From the NCBI RefSeq assembly GCF_003574315.2, contig NZ_AP025739.1:3348001-3412000 (forward strand): 64,000 nucleotides of DNA, given 5' to 3'. Made by a program: the position numbers and the translations under genes. The notes beneath the pieces were generated by a model, which saw only the letters and a list, made by a program, of their open reading frames with translations, had not been told where the DNA came from and did not search any database. This stretch comes from Capsulimonas corticalis. Lineage in GTDB: Bacteria; Armatimonadota; Armatimonadia; Armatimonadales; Capsulimonadaceae. Every line of letters starts with the position of its first letter. The first letter of the stretch is position 1. Shown here in pieces: positions 57,387 to 64,000 of the stretch.

Positions 57387-58163
57387 ATGAACATTATTCC
57401 CGGCGCCGTCGCTCTCGCGGCTGTTCTCGCCGCCAGCGCGCTCACTCCGTCCGACGCCGCGGCTCCCACGCCGTCCGCCAAGCCCACCATCGTGCTTGTC
57501 CACGGAGCCTTCGCCGACGCCAGCGGCTGGCGGCATGTCATCCCGATCCTGGAGAAGGACGGATATCGTGTCATCGCCGTACAGAACTCGCTTTTCTCTT
57601 TGACGGAAGACGTCACCACCACGAAGCGGGTGATCGACGCACAGACTGGTCCCGTTGTCGTCGTTGGACATTCCTACGGCGGCGCGGTCATCACGGGAGC
57701 GGCGGCAGGCGAATCCAATGTCAAGGCGCTGGTTTATCTGGCCGCCTTCGCTCCGGACGCCGACGAGCCCGTTGGGGCGCTCAATGATAAGTATCCCACC
57801 GATCTTACGGCGGCGCTTGCTCCCGACGCCGCCGGTTTTGGTTATATCGACGCCGCCAAATTCCACTCCATCTTCTGCGCGGATGTCGACGAGGAAGAGG
57901 CGCGCATTATGGCGGTCACGCAAAAGCCCGTCGCCATCGCGTCATTTGGCGCCACCGTCCCCGCCGCTGCATGGAAGACCATCCCGACATGGTATCTGGT
58001 GTCCCAGGAAGATCGTACGATCAATCCCGACCAGGAGCGGTTCTTCGCCAAGCGCATGGGCGCCCACACGAGTGAAATCAAGGCAAGCCATTGCGCCTTC
58101 ATCTCGCATCCAAAGGAGATCGTCGCGTTTATCGAGCAGGCGGCGACAGCCGTCACAAAGTGA
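57387..58163 (+). CDS. Exported alpha/beta hydrolase, copy 1
   Basis: A 258-residue protein. The signal peptide MNIIPGAVALAAVLAASALT ends near SDAAA. The hydrolase core has TIVLVHGAFADASGWRHVIP (oxyanion HGAF), the nucleophile elbow VVVGHSYGGAV with Ser, and the C-terminal His in KASHCAFISHPKE. AGAAAGGG lies seven bases before the ATG. The family includes esterases, and the HGAFADxSxW start matches a set of periplasmic hydrolases of unknown substrate. A 77% or so similar copy lies at 61627 (estimated by eye). Confidence 0.9.
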   Translation: MNIIPGAVALAAVLAASALTPSDAAAPTPSAKPTIVLVHGAFADASGWRHVIPILEKDGYRVIAVQNSLFSLTEDVTTTKRVIDAQTGPVVVVGHSYGGAVITGAAAGESNVKALVYLAAFAPDADEPVGALNDKYPTDLTAALAPDAAGFGYIDAAKFHSIFCADVDEEEARIMAVTQKPVAIASFGATVPAAAWKTIPTWYLVSQEDRTINPDQERFFAKRMGAHTSEIKASHCAFISHPKEIVAFIEQAATAVTK

Positions 58164-58216
58164 GACGAAATTAGGGGACAAAAGTCATTGTGACGCCCCG
58201 ATTACCAACAATTGCC

Positions 58217-58257
58217 GCCATGGACGATTTCATCGAGAAGATGAAATCGTCCATGGC
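58217..58257. terminator. 18 bp perfect inverted repeat between the duplicated modules
   Basis: GCCATGGACGATTTCATC and its exact complement flank a GAGAA loop. It sits between the converging hydrolase copy 1 and regulator copy 2. There is no T-run. It probably serves as a two-way terminator. Nothing else is seen in the 58164-58361 gap. Confidence 0.55.
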
Positions 58258-58361
58258 GTTCATCAAGGTTCGAATGTTCTCGAATTGATAGAGCAGAGTG
58301 ACTTTTGCCGGAGCAGCCGTTTCGATGCTGGATTTTCGATAACTTCTCGCCGGGTCAGATT

Positions 58362-61300
58362 TCACGATGCGAGGGATTCTTGAGTGAAAACGGCGTCGAT
58401 CTCGGCGTCTCCCAGCGCATAGGCGATAGCCTGTTCCGATGTCAGGTCGCGGCCTTTGTCCCAGGCGGCGTCGAACGCGGCGTCGCCCAGCGCTTGACGG
58501 GACTGCTCGATCTGTCGGTCGCGTTCTTTTTGTTCGTCGGGAGGGATGGGGACGCCGATGCTGTCTCGCAGTGACTGGGAAGCGCCCCATAGACGCACCG
58601 CTTTCGCGGCTTCGTCCTGCGCCAGAAGCACTGCGGCGATTCCTTCCAGGCCATTCGCGAATGTTGCTTTATCTCCCCATTCCTGACAGAGAATCATGAT
58701 TTCCTCGTAGTATGCGCGCGCCGCTGCCAGATCGCCTTGGCTGCACATTGTTCGCGCCAGATTTTTCAGCGGGAGGAGCATTCTTTGATCATCCAACGCG
58801 CGAAATAGACGGAAACTCTCCTCGTAGCGAGCAAACGCCAAAGCTTGATCGCCAAGCTCTCGATCAAGATTTCCCAGATTGTTCAGCTCGGTGGCGCAGC
58901 CCAGTCGATCGTCCTGCGCGCGATGAAGATCCAGACATTGTTCTCCCCACCGACGCGCCGATGCGTAGTCGTGTTGATTATAAGCAAGAATGCCCAGATA
59001 GTTGAGGATGCTTGTCTTGGCGGTACGATCCTCTGCTCCTAAAATACGCAAATATTCCTCATAGAGTGTCTGCGCCTCCGTATAGAACGCGTGCGCTGGC
59101 GCATGATCGCCTTGATGACGGGCGACATCGCCGAGACTTCCGAGCGTGCCGGCGATCGGAAGCGTGTCGCCTAACTCCCGAAAGATGCTCAGACTTTGTT
59201 CAAACAGCGTTCGCGCCGCCTCATAGTCCCCTTGACATTGCGCGAGAAAGGCTTCCCCGAACAGCGCCTTGGCTCGGTGGGTTGTCAAGTGCTGGGCGTC
59301 TGCCCGAGACAGCGCCCGTCGGAGCAGCGCGCGTCCCTCGCGATATTCACTCCAACCAGATCTGGCTGGGAAGAGCGCGTTCGCCAATCTCACTCCAGCC
59401 TCTGCCCCTTGCGGGTCCTGGTCGCTCCAATCCAGAGCCGTGCGCAGATTGTCGCGTTCGGATTCCAGGCGCCGCCGCCACTTTCCCTCATCGACGCGCC
59501 ACCATTGCGCGTAGGCGTCTTCCGCAAGCTCCAGGAAGAAATCCCGATGCCGGGTCCGAAGGTCCTCCTGCTCGCCGTTCGCCGCCAGCCGTTCGCGGGC
59601 GTACTGCCGAGTCATCTCCAGGAAGCGATAGCGTCCGGCGGCCTCCTGGTCCTCGTTGGCTCCTGGGCCAAATGCAATGAACGACTTGTCGAGCAGGGAG
59701 ATCATCACATCCAGGACCTGGGCGGACGTGATGTCCGGCCCGGCGCACACGCGCTCGGCCGCTTCCAGACTCCAGCCGCCCGCGAAGACCGAGAGCCGCC
59801 TCAAAAGAACGCGCTCCGCATCGCTTAACAGATCGTAAGACCAGTCCAAAGTCGCCCGCAATGTTTGCTGCCGGGGCGGGGGCTGCCCCGCGCGTTCGAC
59901 CTGTCCGTCGACATGATTCAGCAGCGCCAGTCGGTCATCCAGGCGAGCCGCGATCTGCTCCGTCGTCATCGCACGGACCCACGCCGCCGCCAGCTCGATC
60001 GCTAGGGGAAGCCCCTCCAGCCGCGCGCAGATCTGGACGATCGGCAAAGCATTGTCATCGGTCAGTTGGAATCCGTTCTGAACCTCCTGCGCGCGCTCCA
60101 CGAAAAGCTGTACGCTCTCGTATCCCATCAGCGTCCGTAGCCGCGTCGCTCGCTCCATCGGCAGATGATCCGAATTCGGCGCGGTGAGGCTGGGGACGGT
60201 CCATTCGGTCTCGCCGGCGATCTTCAGCGCCTCGCGGCTGGTGATGAGGATGTGCAGGCCGGGACAGTCTCTGAGCAGCGGCCAGACGATCTGAGCGCAG
60301 CTCTCCAGGACATGCTCGCAGTTGTCCAGCACGAGGAGGAGACGCTGGGCGCGTAATCGTTCGGTCAAGCTCTGAAGCAGGGGGCGCTCCGGCTCCTCCT
60401 TCAGACCCAATACGCCCGCGATTTGCGCCGCGACCTGGCGTCCGTCGGAAAGCGCGTCGAGAGCCACGAGCCACGCTCCGTCGGCGTGCTCCGGCGCCGC
60501 TTCGCGCGCCACGGCCAGCGCCAGGCGGGTCTTGCCGATTCCGCCAGGTCCCACCAGTGTCACCAGGCGCGACCGCCTCAGACGCGCGGCGACTTCGCGG
60601 ATCTCCTCCTCGCGCCCAATCAAATCCGTCGGGGCATGAGGGAGGTAGCCGCTGATTGACGGCTTCTGTTCCCAGGAAGCCGCCGGCGGATCCTGAGGGC
60701 GGGGCTGCTTGCGCGCGGAAGCGCGCAGACGCATGTAGAGCGCGGCCGACTTTTTATCCGGCGCGGCTCGCGGATCGTCGCGGAGCAGCTGGGTGAAGTT
60801 TCGGTAGACTTCCAGGGCGGCGTTGGTGTCCCCGCTCTGGGCCAGCGCCTCCATGAGCCCTCGCCGCGCTTCGTCCCGCCACGGCGCCAGATCCACGGCG
60901 CGGCGATAGTATCGCACCGCACTGTCAGTATCGCGCGCCGTCATCGCGGCCTCCGCCAGAGTGAGAAGCGCGCGCAGACAGTTCTGCTCACGCGTTTTGC
61001 GCTCCGCCTCGATCCATTCCTCGGAGCAGCCCTCCAGCAGCGGCCCGCCGTACAGCGCCGCCGCTTGGGCCAGAGACGCCGGCGCGCCGTCGGAAATCGC
61101 CGCGTCGAACGCGGCCACGTCCGCCTGCGCGCCCGTCAGATCCAGCACGAGTGTGTGCCGCTTGGGCGACTGGAGACGCGGCGCTTCGGAAGCGAGGGTG
61201 CGGCGCAGATCGCTCAGGACCGGGCGCAAGTTCGCCAGCGCCTGCCCCGGATCGGTATCGGGCCAGAGGGTTTCCGCCAGCCACGCGCGATCCACCGGCC

Positions 61301-61445
61301 GTCCATGGCGCAGGGTCAGCAGCGCGAGCAGCCACAGCGCTTTTCGAGAGCGCGGGCCGGCCGGCGCCTTCCCCTCCACGGCAATTCGCATCGGGCCAAA
61401 GAGAGTCAGGCGAAACGGCTGGGGAGTTGCTGCGGAAATGGTCAT
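58362..61445 (-). CDS. AfsR/SARP-like regulator, BTAD-NB-ARC-TPR, copy 2
   Basis: A 1027-residue paralogue of copy 1 with the same domain order: winged helix (FRLTLFGPMRIAVEGK), BTAD, NB-ARC with Walker A GPGGIGKTRLA and LLLVLDNCEH, TPRs (EYREGRALLRRALSRADAQH and later units). I chose the ATG at 61445 because it aligns with the start of copy 1 and GAGATCGCC precedes both; the frame is open 112 codons further but that stretch is not protein-like. A 143 bp segment is identical to copy 1. It diverges from hydrolase copy 2. Confidence 0.9.
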   Translation of the reverse strand: MTISAATPQPFRLTLFGPMRIAVEGKAPAGPRSRKALWLLALLTLRHGRPVDRAWLAETLWPDTDPGQALANLRPVLSDLRRTLASEAPRLQSPKRHTLVLDLTGAQADVAAFDAAISDGAPASLAQAAALYGGPLLEGCSEEWIEAERKTREQNCLRALLTLAEAAMTARDTDSAVRYYRRAVDLAPWRDEARRGLMEALAQSGDTNAALEVYRNFTQLLRDDPRAAPDKKSAALYMRLRASARKQPRPQDPPAASWEQKPSISGYLPHAPTDLIGREEEIREVAARLRRSRLVTLVGPGGIGKTRLALAVAREAAPEHADGAWLVALDALSDGRQVAAQIAGVLGLKEEPERPLLQSLTERLRAQRLLLVLDNCEHVLESCAQIVWPLLRDCPGLHILITSREALKIAGETEWTVPSLTAPNSDHLPMERATRLRTLMGYESVQLFVERAQEVQNGFQLTDDNALPIVQICARLEGLPLAIELAAAWVRAMTTEQIAARLDDRLALLNHVDGQVERAGQPPPRQQTLRATLDWSYDLLSDAERVLLRRLSVFAGGWSLEAAERVCAGPDITSAQVLDVMISLLDKSFIAFGPGANEDQEAAGRYRFLEMTRQYARERLAANGEQEDLRTRHRDFFLELAEDAYAQWWRVDEGKWRRRLESERDNLRTALDWSDQDPQGAEAGVRLANALFPARSGWSEYREGRALLRRALSRADAQHLTTHRAKALFGEAFLAQCQGDYEAARTLFEQSLSIFRELGDTLPIAGTLGSLGDVARHQGDHAPAHAFYTEAQTLYEEYLRILGAEDRTAKTSILNYLGILAYNQHDYASARRWGEQCLDLHRAQDDRLGCATELNNLGNLDRELGDQALAFARYEESFRLFRALDDQRMLLPLKNLARTMCSQGDLAAARAYYEEIMILCQEWGDKATFANGLEGIAAVLLAQDEAAKAVRLWGASQSLRDSIGVPIPPDEQKERDRQIEQSRQALGDAAFDAAWDKGRDLTSEQAIAYALGDAEIDAVFTQESLAS

Positions 61446-61626
61446 GGCGATCTCAAACCGATGGCGCGGGCGTTTTCTGGGAGAACCGGGCATAGGAGTT
61501 CCGGCGCGAGAAAGCACTTCCACCGTTCGGAACGTTTTTCCTCCCGATCGAAACCGTTCGGGGAGCGCGGGAGCGGCACAATGCTTCTGGATCGAACAAA
61601 AATCGAAACCAGAAAGCGAGAAAATC

Positions 61627-62403
61627 ATGAACCTCATTCCCGCCGCGGTCGCTCTTGCGACTGTCATCGCCGCAAGCGTCGCCGCCCCTTCCGAGGCGGC
61701 TGCGCCCGCGCCGTCCGCTAAGCCGACGATCGTGCTTGTCCACGGAGCCTTCGCCGACGCCACCGGATGGCAGCATGTCATCCCGCTGCTGGAGGACGAT
61801 GGTTACACCGTCATCGCTGTCCAGAACTCACTGTTCTCTCTGTCGGAGGATATCATTACCACGAAGCGTGTCCTTGAGGCGCAGACTGGCCCCGTCGTCG
61901 TCGTCGGACACTCCTACGGCGGCGCGGTCATCTCCGGCGCCGCGGGAGGGGAAGCAAACGTCAAGGCCCTGGTTTATATCGCCGCGTTCGCTCCTGACGC
62001 GAACGAGGCGGTCGGCGCCTTCTTTGAAAAGTATCCCACGGCGCTCGGCGCGTCAGTCCACACCGACACAGCCGGCTTCGGCTATATCGATCGAGCAAAG
62101 TACCACGCCATCTTCTGTGCGGATGTCTCGGATGTCGAAGCGCGCGTGATGGCCGCCGCTCAAAAGCCCATCTTGATGGCGTCCTTCGGCGCTTCCTCCC
62201 CCAGCGCGGCGTGGCGAACAATCCCGTCCTGGTACATGGTGGCCCAGGGAGACCTGTCGATCCACCCGGACCTGGAGCGCTTTTACGCCAAGCGCATGGG
62301 CGCGCATACGACGGAAATCAAGGCCAGCCACTGCGCCTTCATCTCCCATCCGAAAGAGATCGCGGCGTTTATCGAGCAGGCGGCGGCAGCCGTCACAAAA
62401 TGA
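61627..62403 (+). CDS. Exported alpha/beta hydrolase, copy 2
   Basis: A 258-residue protein that aligns with copy 1 over its full length without gaps. It has the signal peptide MNLIPAAVALATVIAASVAA, then TIVLVHGAFADATGWQHVIP, VVVGHSYGGAVISG and KASHCAFISHPKEIAAFI. Active-site Ser and His are conserved. Differences cluster in the cap region (VGAFFEKYPTALGASVHTDT), so substrate choice may have drifted. Divergent from regulator copy 2 with a 181 bp gap that probably holds its operator. Confidence 0.9.
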   Translation: MNLIPAAVALATVIAASVAAPSEAAAPAPSAKPTIVLVHGAFADATGWQHVIPLLEDDGYTVIAVQNSLFSLSEDIITTKRVLEAQTGPVVVVGHSYGGAVISGAAGGEANVKALVYIAAFAPDANEAVGAFFEKYPTALGASVHTDTAGFGYIDRAKYHAIFCADVSDVEARVMAAAQKPILMASFGASSPSAAWRTIPSWYMVAQGDLSIHPDLERFYAKRMGAHTTEIKASHCAFISHPKEIAAFIEQAAAAVTK

Positions 62404-62433
62404 GTCTGGGGGCGGCTGGCGAGGGATTGGCGT

Positions 62434-62766
62434 TTACTGGGCTTCGTCCGCGAAGTAAAGCTCCCAGGCCTCAATCTCCAGCGTCAGCCGCTCCTGGATG
62501 ATCTGCGGCGCGGACATGCCGCGTGTTCGAATCTGGTCATAAACGTCGCCGGCGGAGGGATCGGTTGTGTAGCCATGGCTGCGCATGGCCGTAAACAGAC
62601 ATTGCGCGTGGCGTACGCCTTCGCGGCCGCAGCCGGCGACGATGCCCATTTCAAAACCCGTGAGCAAAATGTCGAGACTGGTAATATCGTCGGGGCGCCG
62701 GAGGAACATGGCGGGACGGTTTTTGACTTTGGCGAGGACGTCAACGATCCTCTGTAAGCTGCTCAC
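62434..62766 (-). CDS. Hypothetical protein, 110 aa
   Basis: It begins MSSLQRIVDVLAKVKNRPAM and has FLRRPDDITSLDILLTGFEM then RLTLEIEAWELYF near the end. The pattern (KxRPxMFLxxP, then a helix with GF) is that of small proteins sometimes found near SUKH-type or unknown immunity genes, but I cannot place it with confidence. Converges on the hydrolase gene. Confidence 0.6.
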   Translation of the reverse strand: MSSLQRIVDVLAKVKNRPAMFLRRPDDITSLDILLTGFEMGIVAGCGREGVRHAQCLFTAMRSHGYTTDPSAGDVYDQIRTRGMSAPQIIQERLTLEIEAWELYFADEAQ

Positions 62767-62940
62767 CCAAAGATCTCCGCAATTGAGATTTTGTCATGGA
62801 GACGCCTTCCTGCGTGTAATATCCGTTTGCTTAGCGGATACGAACGCAGACTGATAAACAAGGTCGTCATCTGGGAGTATTATACGGATATGGGTTCGTC
62901 GTTGTCAAATAACGCCACTATATTGAGGGGAGGCGGTGTA

Positions 62941-63057
62941 ATGTCAAAGGCCAAACGACTGTTTTTGGGCGTCTGATCGCCGTACTGCCCGTCGTTTCCT
63001 ACGTTGCGCTGCTGTTTTATTTCAGCGTGGTGAGTGACGCGGGAAGAGCCGTGACAT
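62941..63057 (+). pseudogene. Remnant of a small membrane protein, frameshifted
   Basis: GGGGAGG is followed by an ATG that reads MSKAKRLFLGV then TGA. With one more T in the run of five after CTG, the frame would continue as RLFFGRLIAVLPVVSYVALL then FYFSVVSD, a signal-anchor helix. After that it runs into the end of the converging gene. It is probably a degraded gene or a short peptide with an indel. The rest of the 62767-63016 gap holds nothing else. Confidence 0.35.
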
Positions 63058-63769
63058 CCTCCATAAAGCTTGGGGATTCGTACCAGCCCCCAAGGCCGGT
63101 GCTTTGTTTTCCCATATGCTGAACGAGACTGGGCGAAGTCGCGAATAGAGGCAGACCTTCTTGGGTGAGATAATAGCGCAGCAATATATCGTAGGGCGCA
63201 TCATTTCGCGCCAAGCCATGCTTTCTCAAATAGGTTCTAAACCCATGCCGCATCTTGGCGGTGTAGTACATCGCCTGCGTGCCATAAAATTTGTCGTATG
63301 GATACGAAACGAACAGTTCGCCGTGCGCGCATCCCGCCAGCGCAAAACTCTGCGGACAGTATAAAGAAACGGCGAAGTTATCGCCGTAACGGTCTTCCAG
63401 CACGGAGAGAGTGTCCAGTAGCCGGGCTTGCCAGCCGTGAGCGAAACGGATATCGTCCTCCAGCAATAGTGTTCCTCGCTTGCCGCCGATCGGTTCGTTG
63501 AGGCAGCGATAGTAGTTCCACGTCGCCCGATGGCGCACCGCGTTGTTCTTGATCCATGACCAAACTGTAGGCCCCATCTCCACGACCGTGATCCCGGGCA
63601 TTGGGCGAAGGTGGTCGAGGTGTAACGTGACCGGAGAGCCGACCACCAAAGATACTGAACGTTCACGGCTGATGGGGTACTCGCGCGAGAGGCTGCGCAA
63701 GGTCGCGTCCAGGTAATTTTCCTCGCGCCAGATGGTGGAAATCGCGAGATTGATCTTGTCGAATGTCAT
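63017..63769 (-). CDS. Glycosyltransferase-like protein, 250 aa
   Basis: The protein starts MTFDKINLAISTIWREENYL and has a GT-A-like layout: a first strand, then VSLVVGSPVTLHLDHLRPMP, and GTLLLEDDIRFAHGWQARLL, where EDD is a metal-binding acidic motif similar to that in fringe- and GT25-like enzymes. DKFYGTQAMYYTAKMRHGFR may bind the acceptor. It lacks membrane segments. No Shine-Dalgarno sequence precedes the ATG. It follows the partial gene at 63784 by 14 bp and may be part of a larger surface-sugar operon outside the window. Confidence 0.65.
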   Translation of the reverse strand: MTFDKINLAISTIWREENYLDATLRSLSREYPISRERSVSLVVGSPVTLHLDHLRPMPGITVVEMGPTVWSWIKNNAVRHRATWNYYRCLNEPIGGKRGTLLLEDDIRFAHGWQARLLDTLSVLEDRYGDNFAVSLYCPQSFALAGCAHGELFVSYPYDKFYGTQAMYYTAKMRHGFRTYLRKHGLARNDAPYDILLRYYLTQEGLPLFATSPSLVQHMGKQSTGLGGWYESPSFMEDVTALPASLTTLK

Positions 63770-63783
63770 CGCTTTAATTACCG

Positions 63784-64000
63784 TCAGTAAGACTTATCGG
63801 GAATTACGTGCAAGGGCAGCATGAGCAGGGCGTCTTCTCGGAAGCAGACATTGCTTTCATGACCGTCTCGGATCTTCATGACCAGCGTCATGATCGGAAC
63901 TTGTCGATCGGGGCGGAAGGCGGCGGGCATCTCGGACCATTCAAATGAGAGATGCGCCGCGCCGGTGTTTATGGCGGGATTCCCGAGGTCGTGCGCGCCA
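63784..64000 (-). CDS. Partial gene, C-terminal end, unknown product
   Basis: The last 72 codons of a frame entering from the right edge: AHDLGNPAINTGAAHLSFEW, then VPIMTLVMKIRDGHESNVCF and a stop after VIPDKSY. It is beta-rich with a charged middle. No family was recognised from this piece. It is directly upstream of the glycosyltransferase-like gene on the same strand. Confidence 0.6.
   Translation of the reverse strand, partial: GAHDLGNPAINTGAAHLSFEWSEMPAAFRPDRQVPIMTLVMKIRDGHESNVCFREDALLMLPLHVIPDKSY

Noticed and set aside
61446-61781. 112-codon N-terminal extension of regulator copy 2
   Set aside because: It overlaps the divergent hydrolase gene and its promoter, has no counterpart in copy 1, and the ATG at 61445 aligns with the copy 1 start.
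1-64000. tRNA, rRNA, CRISPR arrays, intact insertion sequences, phage genes
   Set aside because: None was recognised on reading both strands; no T-loop-like GTTCGAATC context, no regularly spaced repeats and no transposase or integrase frame. A dedicated RNA scan could still find a tRNA I missed.

Overview
The window is a 64 kb, mostly GC-rich bacterial chromosome segment with no rRNA, tRNA, CRISPR array or intact insertion sequence that I could see. A paired PSCyt/DUF1549/DUF1553 protein and DUF1501 protein behind an NHL-propeller gene, several starts lacking a Shine-Dalgarno sequence with a -10 box next to the start codon, and many AfsR-like, TetR and HD-GYP regulators suggest a free-living aerobic soil-type bacterium. 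The closest fit is Armatimonadota or the Planctomycetota/Chloroflexota neighbourhood. That assignment is an inference from gene content, not from a marker-gene search.

Layout: 0-11 kb holds small regulator/oxidoreductase pairs (NmrA/HxlR, TetR/MDR reductase, TetR/SDR), transporters (TMEM175 and PsiE families, LysE, an orphan MacB-type ATPase) and a secreted prolyl oligopeptidase. From 11.2 to 15.9 kb a run of about ten short minus-strand genes, several with ATGA overlaps, encodes LRR, DUF4272-like, DUF6933-like and tiny unknown proteins; two of the reading frames are interrupted. From 16 to 31 kb lie stress and signalling genes (AraC, OsmC, a GAF-PAS-PAS-GGDEF-HD-GYP protein, acetyltransferases, a TerD-like protein, an ankyrin protein). 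Two AT-rich unknown genes sit between three copies of the maf 3' end.

Purine biosynthesis is split. maf, plsY, purF and purL (30.6-35.9 kb) and purQ, purS and purB (49.1-51.4 kb) all lie on the minus strand in a consistent order. The 13 kb between them carries the planctomycete-like NHL/DUF1549/DUF1501 cassette, a GH78-like rhamnosidase and an AT-rich three-gene unit: an SPPY-type DNA methyltransferase, an SMC/ABC-type ATPase and an HNH nuclease. This unit is the best candidate here for an under-described anti-phage or restriction-like system.

The last 13 kb has a VapBC pair with a nearby truncated antitoxin copy, then a tandem duplication of a module: a large AfsR-like BTAD/NB-ARC/TPR regulator diverging from an exported alpha/beta hydrolase. 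The two regulator copies share an exact 143 bp tract. The window ends with a glycosyltransferase-like gene and a partial gene.

Intergenic DNA is rich in long inverted repeats: a 54 bp perfect palindrome, a perfect 58 bp inverted repeat, a 56 bp inverted repeat, a dispersed CTCACCC/CTCTCCC doublet family, and a tandem pair of matching stem-loops upstream of the TerD-like gene.
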